In this document: piece by piece, positions 26,623 through 35,473 of the stretch
Layout of the letters: every line of letters begins with the position of its first letter
How positions within the stretch are numbered: position 1 is the first letter of the stretch
From: Treponema sp.
GTDB lineage: Bacteria > Spirochaetota > Spirochaetia > Treponematales > Treponemataceae
Direction: 5' to 3'
Assembly (NCBI GenBank): GCA_017962415.1
Contig: JAGCVK010000066.1
Location: 1 to 48,813, forward strand
Length of the DNA stretch: 48,813 nt
The notes under the pieces: model-generated
Databases searched by the model: none
Seen by the model: the letters and a program-made list of their open reading frames with translations, nothing else
Told to the model about the DNA's origin: nothing
Position numbers and translations under genes: made by a program

Positions 26623-27599
26623 TTGCAGAGCTCTTTTATTGTTTCCTGGTAATGTGAATCAAAAGTGGCGCGGATTAAAGGCCGCGCCATTATTATTTTG
26701 TCGGCACCAAAATAAAGCGCTGTCTGAATATCCTGATGAGTTCTAATGCCGCCGTCTACCCAAATTTCCTGGCAATATTTTTTGAGTTCTGCGGCGTTGT
26801 CGGCAAGAAAATGTGCTGTGCTTCCGATTCTGGTTTCTACGCGGCCACCGTGATTTGAAATGTACACTACTTCTGGGTGAACATGGCGAACTAAATCTAT
26901 ATCTTCTTGAGTAAAAACGCCTTTTATTACAAAAGGCAATTTTGTGTGTTCGCGGAATTCCTGAAGCTGCGCGGCGGTTTTTCGCTCAAGGTTTACAAGA
27001 TTTCGCATTGTTACAATATTGTAAGAATCTATGTCGATTCCAATGTGAGACGCATATGGTCTAACCCATTCGACACGCTCAAAAAGCCGCTCTTGCGGAT
27101 ACGGCTTTAAGAAAAACGCGGCGGCGATTTTTGAGTTTTCAGTAAATTTGTATGAATCAGCAGAAGTTTCCGTACCCCCCGCCGCCGCTTCATTAATTTT
27201 CTGAAGCGCTTCAACGCCAAACTTTAATTTTTCGTCTGGACAACCGTCGCCAACGCAAAGGCCGAGTCCCGCCTGCGCCGCATTCATTAGGTACGGAAAA
27301 TAAAAGTCACGCTCAAATTCATAGCCGATGTTTTCAACGGCTCCGGTAACTGGACCGCAGCGGAGTTGCTTGGAGCGAACGGGGGTTTTGCGGATTTCTT
27401 CGGCTTTTCCAAGTGCGCTTGCCTTTTGAAAAAGTTCGCGCCAGCCTTCATAATTTAACTGAAAATTTTTTCCTTCAAAAACGCCGCCAAGTCCAGGCAA
27501 CATATCCGGGCAACCGTATCCGTCGCAAATTGCGCAACGATGACATTTTAATTCGCCGCGAGCCGGCTCATTTTTTACATAACTAAAATTTGCATACAT
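26619..27599 (-). CDS. FMN-dependent alpha-hydroxy-acid oxidising protein
   Basis: The 326-residue protein opens with a Cys cluster, CHRCAICDGYGCPDMLPGLGG, found in an anaerobe branch of the LldD-like family. The TIM-barrel part has PFVIKGVFTQEDIDLV (FMN/substrate Lys), VYISNHGGRVE (catalytic His in SNHGG), IWVDGGIRTHQDIQTALYFGAD and KIIMARPLI. It would oxidise a 2-hydroxy acid or act as an isomerase-type relative; the substrate is unknown. The ATG at 27599 is four bases after the pfk stop, with no clear SD sequence. Confidence 0.82.
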   Translation of the reverse strand: MYANFSYVKNEPARGELKCHRCAICDGYGCPDMLPGLGGVFEGKNFQLNYEGWRELFQKASALGKAEEIRKTPVRSKQLRCGPVTGAVENIGYEFERDFYFPYLMNAAQAGLGLCVGDGCPDEKLKFGVEALQKINEAAAGGTETSADSYKFTENSKIAAAFFLKPYPQERLFERVEWVRPYASHIGIDIDSYNIVTMRNLVNLERKTAAQLQEFREHTKLPFVIKGVFTQEDIDLVRHVHPEVVYISNHGGRVETRIGSTAHFLADNAAELKKYCQEIWVDGGIRTHQDIQTALYFGADKIIMARPLIRATFDSHYQETIKELCN

Positions 27600-27603
27600 A
27601 TTT

Positions 27604-28689
27604 TTAATCGCCAAAACAAATTCCTAATTCTCGGGCAGTTTTTAGCACAGGATCATTTTCTGAAATTTCCTTTACTTTGCCTGCAACAACAGAAAGCGGA
27701 GTTGCAACAATTGCTCCATTTTTTACGGCAACAAGATTTCCAAACTTTTTTTCCGCCAAAAAATCTGCGGCAGCGCTTCCAAGTTTTGTTGCAAGAATCA
27801 TATCATAAGGAACAGGATCGCTTCCTCTTTGAACATAGCCCAAAACCGAAGTTCTGGTTTCTATTCCAGTTTCAGCTTCAATTTCCTTTGCAACGCGAAA
27901 TCCCATTGATTGCGACATTGATTCGCGGGCTTTTTTGAATTCTTTTTTGCCAAGTTTTGCTTCATTTACATCAAGCGCGCCTTCCGAGCAGGCAATTATA
28001 AAATAATTTTGTCCGGCAGCTTTTTTGGCTTTCAGATATTTTGCAATTTTCTTTATATCATAAGGAATTTCAGGAAGTAGAATTACATCTGCGCGGCCAG
28101 CTAAACCTGCGTAAAGTCCAAGCCAGCCAACTTTGTGACCCATAATTTCAACAACCATTGCGCGGCTATGACTTTTTGCGGTAGTTCTGATTGCTTCGAT
28201 TCCATGTGTTGCAACTTCAATTGCTGTATGAAAACCAAATGTTTCGTCGGTACCAAAAATATCATTATCTATTGTTTTTGGCATTCCAATTACATTAAAG
28301 CCGGCTTCTGCCAAAAGTGAAGCGGTTGTATTTGTTCCGTTTCCGCCAAGACAAACCAACGCATCTATTTTATTTTTTTTGAAAGTTTCTTTGATTCCGT
28401 CTATTGGTAAAAGTCCGGTTTTTGGATCCGGCACAGGATTTTTAAATGGTTTTACTCTCGAAGTTCCAAGAATTGTTCCGCCTTGCGAAATCAGCGGTTC
28501 CAAATCTATTGTCTCCATTTTAAATGTATCATTATCTATTAGCCCGCGGTAACCGTTGCGAATGCCAATAAATTTCATTCCATAATTATTTCTTCCAGAA
28601 ATACACAACGCCCGAATTGCAGCATTCAAGCCTGGCGCATCTCCGCCGGAAGTCAAAATTCCAACTGTTTTAATTGTAGAAGCCTTCAT
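27604..28689 (-). CDS. 6-phosphofructokinase, mixed-motif type
   Basis: The 361-residue protein has TSGGDAPGLNAAIRA, a GGNGTNTTA phosphate loop and PKTIDNDI. The enzyme phosphorylates fructose 6-phosphate. The residue equivalent to E. coli Gly104 is Gly, as in ATP users, while the one equivalent to Gly124 is Lys (PKTID), as in PPi users, and the Asp before it is Asn. The phosphoryl donor therefore cannot be read off with confidence. The promoter TTGTTA-18-TATAAT ends seven bases before the ATG and there is no SD sequence. Confidence 0.9.
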   Translation of the reverse strand: MKASTIKTVGILTSGGDAPGLNAAIRALCISGRNNYGMKFIGIRNGYRGLIDNDTFKMETIDLEPLISQGGTILGTSRVKPFKNPVPDPKTGLLPIDGIKETFKKNKIDALVCLGGNGTNTTASLLAEAGFNVIGMPKTIDNDIFGTDETFGFHTAIEVATHGIEAIRTTAKSHSRAMVVEIMGHKVGWLGLYAGLAGRADVILLPEIPYDIKKIAKYLKAKKAAGQNYFIIACSEGALDVNEAKLGKKEFKKARESMSQSMGFRVAKEIEAETGIETRTSVLGYVQRGSDPVPYDMILATKLGSAAADFLAEKKFGNLVAVKNGAIVATPLSVVAGKVKEISENDPVLKTARELGICFGD

Positions 28690-28696
28690 ATCTTTA

Positions 28697-28726
28697 ATTA
28701 TAACCTTTTTTTTGCTGAACTAACAA
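28697..28726 (-). promoter_or_regulatory. Promoter of the phosphofructokinase gene (leaderless candidate)
   Basis: On the minus strand TTGTTA (28726-28721), an 18-bp spacer and TATAAT (28702-28697). Seven bases separate it from the ATG at 28689. Confidence 0.55.
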
Positions 28727-28817
28727 CTAAAAAATGAAAGGTTTTTATTGCCAATTCAATTGGAATTCTCGTCTAAAAATCCCTAAAAACTTTTTGCGAA
28801 GTTCCGATAATAGCACT

Positions 28818-31800
28818 ATGAGAACATCTAATAAGTCTAGTATCATAACGGGAGCCGTTTTGCTTGTGCTGGCGGCGCTTTTTTCTATCAGTTTGATTCT
28901 GCTGCCTTTGGATTACGGCGTTGCCGGGCCAGGACATAACAATTTTTTCTATATATTTGGTGATATGCTGTACTCTGTGTACGGTTTTTGCAGCATTTTG
29001 ATTCCGGTTTTCCTTATTATAGCCGGACTTTCGTGCTTTGCCGCAAAATGGACGGCGCGAAAAACTATGCGGCTCATAACGGCGTTGGTTCCGTTTTTCA
29101 CCTGCGTTATTACAGAAACGATTGTCCGCTCAATTGTAAAAGTTGATCATTCTCCATTTGCAATTGCAAAAATTTTGATTGCAGTTTTAACGGGCGCTAT
29201 GCTTGTTGTAATTGAATATTTGGGAACTGGGCTTCTTGCAGACCGCATTAATAAGCGTGTTTTAAAGAGTTATCCAAGAAAGCAAGATGAAACTGATGAA
29301 TCTGAAAATCAGTTTAAAGAAGATTTGCCGATTACTTCCGAAAATGAAGCAGAAACCGAAGAATCAATTCCGGAATTCAAAAAACTTTCTAAAATCAAAG
29401 TTCCAAAAAAATCATTTTTGGATAAATTCAAAAAAAGCAAAGATTTTGAAGATGATTCTATTTCCGTTTCTGAAATGGAAGCAACTTCTGATTCAAACAC
29501 GCCAACTGTTTTTGATGAAGCGCTTGATGAATTGGAGCAAAATCCGGCTCAGTCGCAGGCTTTGGATTCTGCAGAGTCAAATAATCAAAATGATTCTGAA
29601 AAATCAAATGGCCGCGAAACTAATAATTCTATGCTCACGCAGGAAGAATTTGCCGCACTTACAAATCCTCAAGATGAACTTGAATGGCCTGATCTTCCGC
29701 CGCAGCCTGAAACTCTTCCGCCAGAATACGATGCTGATTTTGATGAAGACGACCCGGCGCTCGCTTTTCCGCCAAAAGATGAAGCAGAGCCGCTAAACGA
29801 AGCTCAAGAGTCGCAGGCTGATTCTGAAGATGAAACTGTTGAAGATATAGTTTACGAAGACGCTCCGGATTTTAGCGAAAATGCAAATGAAAGTGCTCAA
29901 GAAAATTCTGAAAAAAATGCGCAGCAAAATCAAAACATTGCTGAAGCCCACGAAGCACTAAGCGAGCACGATGATCCTTATGCAGCAGCACGCTATATTG
30001 ATTCTGTAGTTGAAAATCCGCTTTATCCGCACAAAATTGTAATTCGCGACGAAGATGAAGTTGTAGAAGAAAAAAAAACTCCAGCAACTCCAACTAATGT
30101 AATTGAAAATCCAAAATATCCAACAAAAATTCAGATTCACGAAGAAAAGGCGGTTTTTGAAACAAAAGACGCGCCTGACAGCGACGAAGATTATATTGAA
30201 GACGAAACGCTTCCGTTCCCGGATTTTGATATTGAAAAGCCTGCAATAAATCAAAAGCAGGAAGAAAAACATTCGGTTGAATCGTTTTTTGAAGACGGCT
30301 ACAACGAAGAAATTTCCGAAAAAAATCTAAATGATTATTTTGGTTCGGTTGAAGTTGAAGAATCTGATATTGAAAAAAATGACGAAGTTTATGATGAAAG
30401 TCAAAATGTTTTGAAAATGCCAGCTTATGATTCTGATTTTGAAAATGCAGATTTGAATGAATCGCAGATTTTTAATCAGATTGAGCAGCAGGAACACGCA
30501 AACTTTTCTACCGCAGCTTCAGATGTTTTTTCAGATATGGAAGCTGATATTAGAAAAACAATGCCGGCAAAAAAATCTGCTGAAAGCGCAGAACATTCTG
30601 CATTTAGCCGCAAAACAGAAGCCACAAATCTTACAAAAGATGAACTTTCTGATTTTTTTAATGCTCAGCAGGAAGAAAATACTCCAAAAACAAAGGAAAT
30701 TGACGCAAATCCACCGCGAACAAATCGTGCTGCAAAAAAAGGCCCTTATGTAATTCCTTCTGATTTGCTTACAGCCTATAAAGACGATCAGTATTGGATT
30801 ATTGATGATGCAACAAAGCAGGCTTCGCTGAATCTTAAGCAAACGCTTGCCGAGTTTAATATTGAAGCTGATATTATCGGAATCAAAAAAGGCCCGGTTG
30901 TTACAATGTTCGAGATTTTGCCGGCTCCTGGCGTAAAACTCAGTAAAATTGTTGCTCTCCAGGACAATATTGCGCTTAGCCTTGCGGCACAGTCGGTTCG
31001 TATTGTTGCTCCAATTCCTGGAAAACAGGCCGTTGGTATTGAAGTTCCAAATAAACACCGTTCGGTTGTAGGTTTCCGCGAAATTATCGAAATGGATTTA
31101 CCTGAATGGAAGAAAATGTCTGTTCCTGTTGTTCTTGGAAAAGATATTTTGGGAAAAGCTCAGCTGATTGACCTTGTAAAAACTCCGCATATGCTGATTG
31201 CCGGAGCAACTGGTTCTGGAAAATCGGTTTGTGTAAACTCTTTGATTCTTTCTATTTTGTACAAGCGTTCGTTTGAAGATGTAAAGATGATTCTTGTAGA
31301 CCCTAAAGTTGTTGAATTGAAACTTTACAATAATATTCCTCATCTTTTGGTTCCGGTAATTACAGAGCCAAAAAAGGCAATTCAGGCTTTGCAATGGTGT
31401 TTGTGCGAAATGGAACGCCGCTACGCTTTGCTCGACAGTATGGGCGTTCGTGATATTTCAAATTACAACGCAAAAATCAAAGAGCAGAAGATCTGTACGC
31501 AAAAACTGCCTTATATCGTTGTAATTATTGATGAATTTGCAGACCTTATGGCCACAAGCGGAAAAGAACTTGAAACAATTGTTGCGCGCCTTACTGCTAT
31601 GAGCCGTGCCGTTGGTATTCATCTTGTGCTTGCAACGCAGCGTCCTTCTGTAAACGTAATTACTGGTCTCATCAAGGCAAATATTCCAACACGAATTGCG
31701 TTTATGGTTGCCAGCCGCACAGACTCAAATATCATTATTGATACAGTTGGTGCTGAAAAACTTCTTGGACGCGGTGATATGCTTTACGCTTCTGCAGTTG

Positions 31801-32159
31801 ATCCGGCTCCAATTCGTATTCAGGGAACTTTTGTTAGTGACCAGGAAGTTGAAAATGTAGTTACCGCTGTAAAAGATTACGGCGAACCAGATTACATAGA
31901 CGAAGAAATCTTTGTTGAAGACGATGATGAAGAAACTGCACGCGACTTGTTTGGTGAGCCAATGAGCGACGATGATCCGCTATACGACCAAGCCCTTGAA
32001 ATTGTAGTTCAGAGCGGAAAAGCCAGCGCAAGTTATATTCAGCGCCGCTTAAAAATCGGTTATAACCGTGCAGCTCGCCTTGTAGAAGAAATGGAAGAGC
32101 GCGGAATTGTTGGCCCTGCAAACGGAAGTAAGCCACGCGAGCTTATTCACATTCCATAA
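28818..32159 (+). CDS. ftsK: DNA translocase FtsK/SpoIIIE
   Basis: The 1113-residue protein has four N-terminal membrane segments (residues ~10-150), a very long acidic linker (~160-640, rich in Asp, Glu and Ser), then the motor. The alpha/beta motor has Walker A GATGSGKSVCVNSL (~residue 796), Walker B VVIIDEFADLM (~900) and VLATQRPSVNVITG. A C-terminal gamma winged helix ends it (ASYIQRRLKIGYNRAARLVEEME). It pumps DNA and aids dimer resolution at division. The ATG at 28818 is favoured since membrane segments follow at once; an upstream ATG (28734) would add a poor 28-residue lead. GATAAT ends six bases before the ATG. Confidence 0.93.
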   Translation: MRTSNKSSIITGAVLLVLAALFSISLILLPLDYGVAGPGHNNFFYIFGDMLYSVYGFCSILIPVFLIIAGLSCFAAKWTARKTMRLITALVPFFTCVITETIVRSIVKVDHSPFAIAKILIAVLTGAMLVVIEYLGTGLLADRINKRVLKSYPRKQDETDESENQFKEDLPITSENEAETEESIPEFKKLSKIKVPKKSFLDKFKKSKDFEDDSISVSEMEATSDSNTPTVFDEALDELEQNPAQSQALDSAESNNQNDSEKSNGRETNNSMLTQEEFAALTNPQDELEWPDLPPQPETLPPEYDADFDEDDPALAFPPKDEAEPLNEAQESQADSEDETVEDIVYEDAPDFSENANESAQENSEKNAQQNQNIAEAHEALSEHDDPYAAARYIDSVVENPLYPHKIVIRDEDEVVEEKKTPATPTNVIENPKYPTKIQIHEEKAVFETKDAPDSDEDYIEDETLPFPDFDIEKPAINQKQEEKHSVESFFEDGYNEEISEKNLNDYFGSVEVEESDIEKNDEVYDESQNVLKMPAYDSDFENADLNESQIFNQIEQQEHANFSTAASDVFSDMEADIRKTMPAKKSAESAEHSAFSRKTEATNLTKDELSDFFNAQQEENTPKTKEIDANPPRTNRAAKKGPYVIPSDLLTAYKDDQYWIIDDATKQASLNLKQTLAEFNIEADIIGIKKGPVVTMFEILPAPGVKLSKIVALQDNIALSLAAQSVRIVAPIPGKQAVGIEVPNKHRSVVGFREIIEMDLPEWKKMSVPVVLGKDILGKAQLIDLVKTPHMLIAGATGSGKSVCVNSLILSILYKRSFEDVKMILVDPKVVELKLYNNIPHLLVPVITEPKKAIQALQWCLCEMERRYALLDSMGVRDISNYNAKIKEQKICTQKLPYIVVIIDEFADLMATSGKELETIVARLTAMSRAVGIHLVLATQRPSVNVITGLIKANIPTRIAFMVASRTDSNIIIDTVGAEKLLGRGDMLYASAVDPAPIRIQGTFVSDQEVENVVTAVKDYGEPDYIDEEIFVEDDDEETARDLFGEPMSDDDPLYDQALEIVVQSGKASASYIQRRLKIGYNRAARLVEEMEERGIVGPANGSKPRELIHIP

Positions 32160-32173
32160 TGCGGAGTTGAAAA

Positions 32174-32476
32174 ATGGCTCTTACAATTTTATGTTTTATT
32201 GCCGGCGCAGCATTTATGGCCGCCGGCACATATTTTCTGACTTCTGGATTTGTAAAAAAATTAAACGAAGCAACTGCCGAAAAATCTCCTGAAAACTTAA
32301 AGCGCAACTTGCTGCGTGCAAAATTAACTGGTTATGTTGCGCTTGGTTTGGGAGCGTTAACTCTTGTTTGGGGATTTTTGCTTTTATTGTTTCCGCAAAT
32401 ACAAGCTGTGCTGGCTCTGATATATATGTTCTTGCTGCTTGGCGCAGTTACAATTCTTATGATTTTGATGAAATAA
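32174..32476 (+). CDS. Small membrane protein, unknown
   Basis: The 100-residue protein has three hydrophobic segments (residues ~3-24, ~51-70 and ~75-98) separated by a Lys/Asn/Glu-rich loop (FVKKLNEATAEKSPENLKRN). I do not recognise a family. It starts 14 bases after ftsK in the same direction, with GGAG eight bases before the ATG, so it is probably cotranscribed. Confidence 0.65.
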   Translation: MALTILCFIAGAAFMAAGTYFLTSGFVKKLNEATAEKSPENLKRNLLRAKLTGYVALGLGALTLVWGFLLLLFPQIQAVLALIYMFLLLGAVTILMILMK

Positions 32477-32489
32477 TCCAAATTTTTGT

Positions 32490-32520
32490 GCATTTCACCC
32501 ATTAAAAAGCGCATTTCACC
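32490..32520 (+). promoter_or_regulatory. Two direct repeats 21 bp apart (LytTR-type site candidate)
   Basis: GCATTTCACC occurs at 32490-32499 and 32511-32520, exactly two helical turns apart. This spacing and the CATTTCA core resemble sites of LytTR regulators such as ComE. A LytTR gene lies 0.85 kb downstream. A weak TATATT (32554-32559) follows before the lipoprotein gene. Confidence 0.5.
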
Positions 32521-32628
32521 TTTTTGATAATTGTTTTGAAAAAAGTCTTTTTCTATATTTTTAGGGAACATAAAACGACTAGGGAATGAAAAAGGTCGAA
32601 AACTCAAAATTAAGAAGGAGATTTTTTT

Positions 32629-33249
32629 ATGAAAACTAAAAAATCAACAAAATTCATTGTAATGCTTTTTGCATTGTTGGCTGTAATTATTACAGGTTGT
32701 TCAACTGGTAACTCAGGAACAGATGAGGGTGGTATAGACATTGAACCAGTTTTAAGAAAAAAGGCAAAGTCTGAAAATACACTTAATTTGGAAGATGGAA
32801 CTTGGGATATTAATGTCGCTGGAGATATGAGTGGAGTTAAAATCAACTCTAAGTATACATTGATAGTTAATAATAATGAATATACGTTTACTTATGGGGA
32901 TGCAACAATAGTTATTGATTTGCAAGTTATGTTGGATGCTGAGACTTATAATAATATTATGAGTTTGCAGAGTCATAATGAACAAATAAGTGAATTGTTG
33001 GAAAATCCAGAAATCACTCAATTTCTTTCCTCCGAAGGTTCAAATATTTCATTAAAGGGAAATATAGTTACTATTTTTTCACTTGTTCCAGATGAAATTC
33101 TTAATGGACCTGACACAGAAGTATTGGACTTAGATGAGCTGTCGAAAACTGCAAATGTCAAAACTAATAAAGATAAAACACAGTATGAAATAAATGACCC
33201 GGAAGTTACTGGTGTTGTTGTTTATATTAATAAAGTTATAGAAAAATAA
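32629..33249 (+). CDS. Lipoprotein, unknown
   Basis: The 206-residue protein has a lipoprotein signal with lipobox IITGC (Cys24), then a Gly/Ser linker STGNSGTDEGG. The rest is beta-rich and acidic with no family I recognise. A strong AAGGAG lies seven to eight bases before the ATG. It may be controlled by the paired GCATTTCACC repeats upstream. It is followed by a perfect 12-bp hairpin and the LytTR gene. Confidence 0.7.
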   Translation: MKTKKSTKFIVMLFALLAVIITGCSTGNSGTDEGGIDIEPVLRKKAKSENTLNLEDGTWDINVAGDMSGVKINSKYTLIVNNNEYTFTYGDATIVIDLQVMLDAETYNNIMSLQSHNEQISELLENPEITQFLSSEGSNISLKGNIVTIFSLVPDEILNGPDTEVLDLDELSKTANVKTNKDKTQYEINDPEVTGVVVYINKVIEK

Positions 33250-33258
33250 GTAATAAAT

Positions 33259-33289
33259 CGGCATATATTTGATAATAAAATATATGCCG
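33259..33289 (+). terminator. Hairpin after the lipoprotein gene
   Basis: CGGCATATATTT pairs perfectly with AAATATATGCCG around a 7-base loop, 10 bases after the stop. No T-run follows directly, so it may stabilise the 3' end rather than terminate. Confidence 0.5.
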
Positions 33290-33326
33290 CAAATTGATTT
33301 AAAAATATAATACCAAAAAAGAAAAA

Positions 33327-33355
33327 TTGACGCACCGCAAATCTTCTTGTACAAT
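33327..33355 (+). promoter_or_regulatory. Promoter of the LytTR gene
   Basis: TTGACG (33327-33332), a 17-bp spacer and TACAAT (33350-33355). Nine bases separate it from the ATG at 33365, leaving almost no 5' leader and no SD sequence. Confidence 0.65.
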
Positions 33356-33364
33356 AATCTGACA

Positions 33365-33805
33365 ATGATAAAAATTACAATTCTTGAGCCAGCTCCAGAT
33401 GAAGACGATGAAATCATAGTAAAATGCCGGTTTTTAGACAGCGAGATGTCTCTGCTTTTGAATCAGCTGAAAAACGGAAGTTCAAAAATGAATTTCTATA
33501 AGCAAAATAAAATTGTTTTGGTTGACAAGGAAGATATTTTGTTTTTTGAATCAGTTGATGATAAAGTTTTTGCTTATACTTTAGATGATGTTTATGAAAC
33601 AAAATTCAAATTGTATGAACTAGAACAAATTTTGTATCCAAAAAGTTTTTTTCGTGCAAATAAAGCTGTAATTGTTAATCTAAATAAAATAAAAAGTCTT
33701 TCGCCAGCTTTTCGTGGGCGTTTAGAAGCAGTTTTAAAAAATGATTATAAAGTAATAATTTCAAGAAGTCAGGTTCCAAAGCTAAAAGAATTATTAGGTT
33801 TGTAA
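33365..33805 (+). CDS. Stand-alone LytTR DNA-binding regulator
   Basis: The 146-residue protein lacks a receiver domain. The C-terminal ~100 residues form a LytTR domain: VDKEDILFFESVDDKVFAYT, KLYELEQILYPKSFFRANKAVIVNL, and VIISRSQVPKLKELLG. Such short LytTR proteins are usually paired with a membrane partner that restrains them, here the DUF3021-like protein 32 bp downstream. The start at 33365 was chosen as the first ATG after a good promoter. Confidence 0.88.
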   Translation: MIKITILEPAPDEDDEIIVKCRFLDSEMSLLLNQLKNGSSKMNFYKQNKIVLVDKEDILFFESVDDKVFAYTLDDVYETKFKLYELEQILYPKSFFRANKAVIVNLNKIKSLSPAFRGRLEAVLKNDYKVIISRSQVPKLKELLGL

Positions 33806-33837
33806 AACACGAGTTTTTATGGAATTGAGAGGTTTTT

Positions 33838-34275
33838 ATGAATGAAAAACTTGATGTATTAAAAGCAATGTTTACAAGATTTTCTACTCAATTTTTATTG
33901 CTTGATTCTGTTTTGCTTGTATTGACTAAAGGAAAATCTGCTCGACTTTATGCTGCAGAAGTGCTTGTAATTCTTGGAATTTCAGCAATAAGCGCGTTGC
34001 TTTATCTTTTGTTTTTATATGATAAAGATGTATCAAAGAAAAAAATGCTTATAATGCAACTTTCCTATTTTGTGATTGTAGATACAATTGTTACAACAGC
34101 AGGATATTTTTTGCATTGGTTTTCTTTTCAAAACATAAAATCTTTTATTATTTTTGAGTGTATTATAATCGGACTTTGTGCAATAACAATTTTATATTCG
34201 TACAAAGTTGATTCAAATACAGCAAGAAAAATAAGCGAAAAACTGAAAATCTTAAAATCTGAGCAGGAAAACTGA
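33838..34275 (+). CDS. DUF3021-like membrane protein, partner of LytTR regulator
   Basis: The 145-residue protein has four membrane segments. Its placement just behind a stand-alone LytTR gene and its size match the DUF3021 partners that inhibit such regulators (family knowledge). GAGG lies five bases before the ATG. It converges on the HlyD-type gene, 21 bp away. Confidence 0.7.
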   Translation: MNEKLDVLKAMFTRFSTQFLLLDSVLLVLTKGKSARLYAAEVLVILGISAISALLYLLFLYDKDVSKKKMLIMQLSYFVIVDTIVTTAGYFLHWFSFQNIKSFIIFECIIIGLCAITILYSYKVDSNTARKISEKLKILKSEQEN

Positions 34276-34296
34276 ATTAGCCATTGCAATAGATTT

Positions 34297-35439
34297 TTAG
34301 TTTATAAAATCCAGTTTTCTTAAAATCATCTGCATAGCGGTGCTTCTATCAGTTACAATTCTAGCTTCCGCTGAAATTCCTGGTAAAAGATGTGCAGTTT
34401 GCCCTTGCTTTGTTTTTAGATTTGGATTTTCTATTAGAGCTTCTACAATAAAAACGGTTTGGCCACCTGAAATAACGCTTACATCCGGTGGAATTAGGGA
34501 AACTTTTGTTTCTATCATTCCATAACGGCTTGGCGCAAGTCCTGGAAATTTTATGCGTGTTAAAGCGCCTACTTTGACTCTTGCAATATACGAAGGATCG
34601 ACATAAATATCTGCCAGCAAGGCTTCGCTATTTTGGGGAATTATTCGTAACACTTCTTCACCAGAAAGAATATAATCTCCCGTATTGAGCTTTTTACTTT
34701 CACTTATGCGTCCAGAAATTGGCGCATAAATTGTAGAGTTTTTTATGGCTCGTTCTAGTTCGCTAAGTCTGCTTTCTATGGTGTTTTCTTCGGCCTTTAA
34801 AGCAGAAAGTTTTTCATTTGTCTGAATACTTTGATTATTAAGCCAGGTTTCGTACGAAAGTTTTGTCTGGCGGTAAATATTTTCAAGATCTTCTATTTTT
34901 TGCGGAACTTTTAAGCCTTCTGGCATTTCTTTTTCGCGGTTAAGTTTTATAAGCGAATCTTCCAAAATTGCTTCGTTTTTTGATTTTTCAAGCAAATAAG
35001 AATTTGATTTTAAAAAAGCATCTGAATCTAATGAAACGCCGCGAATTTCTCCGGTTTCTATAGTTTGTAAAAGTGTTTGATATATTTTTATATCTTCTTC
35101 GTTTCTTTTTTTTGCGACATAATACGAATCCATTTCTTTTTGCAATGCCGAAGTATCAAGAGAAAATAAAAGTTCTCCGGAATTTACAATATCATCATTT
35201 TCATAATACTTTGCTTTTAATTCGCCGCTTGTAACGCACTTTATTGATGAAACTGCCTGGCTCGGCCTTAATAAAACAGGAGCTTTTACTACATCATCTA
35301 TTGGTGCAACCAAAGCCCAAACAATAATAGCCACAATCGCCAGACAAACCGTAACAATGAATCCGTATATTGCGTTTACAGGTTTGAGCATAAAAAATGC
35401 AGAAGTTTTTTTCATATCATCAAAAGTTTTCAAATACAT
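34297..35439 (-). CDS. HlyD-type membrane fusion protein of peptide exporter
   Basis: The 380-residue protein has one N-terminal membrane segment (AIYGFIVTVCLAIVAIIVWALV), a lipoyl-like/barrel-sandwich half (SSIKCVTSGELKAKYYENDDIV), a long coiled-coil hairpin (~residues 95-225), the second half (IYAPISGRISESKKLNTGDYI) and a beta-barrel. It spans the periplasm and couples the exporter to the outer membrane. The ATG at 35439 was chosen because GAGAG lies just upstream; an ATG at 35517 would overlap the transporter gene. It is the last gene of the peptide operon. No outer-membrane TolC-type gene is nearby. Confidence 0.83.
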   Translation of the reverse strand: MYLKTFDDMKKTSAFFMLKPVNAIYGFIVTVCLAIVAIIVWALVAPIDDVVKAPVLLRPSQAVSSIKCVTSGELKAKYYENDDIVNSGELLFSLDTSALQKEMDSYYVAKKRNEEDIKIYQTLLQTIETGEIRGVSLDSDAFLKSNSYLLEKSKNEAILEDSLIKLNREKEMPEGLKVPQKIEDLENIYRQTKLSYETWLNNQSIQTNEKLSALKAEENTIESRLSELERAIKNSTIYAPISGRISESKKLNTGDYILSGEEVLRIIPQNSEALLADIYVDPSYIARVKVGALTRIKFPGLAPSRYGMIETKVSLIPPDVSVISGGQTVFIVEALIENPNLKTKQGQTAHLLPGISAEARIVTDRSTAMQMILRKLDFIN

Positions 35440-35473
35440 ATAATTATTACTCTCTTTTAGTCCAAAAAATACT

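Noticed and set aside
28734..28817. Longer start for FtsK
   Set aside because: It would add 28 residues of non-membrane sequence unlike FtsK N-termini. The ATG at 28818 directly precedes the membrane segments.
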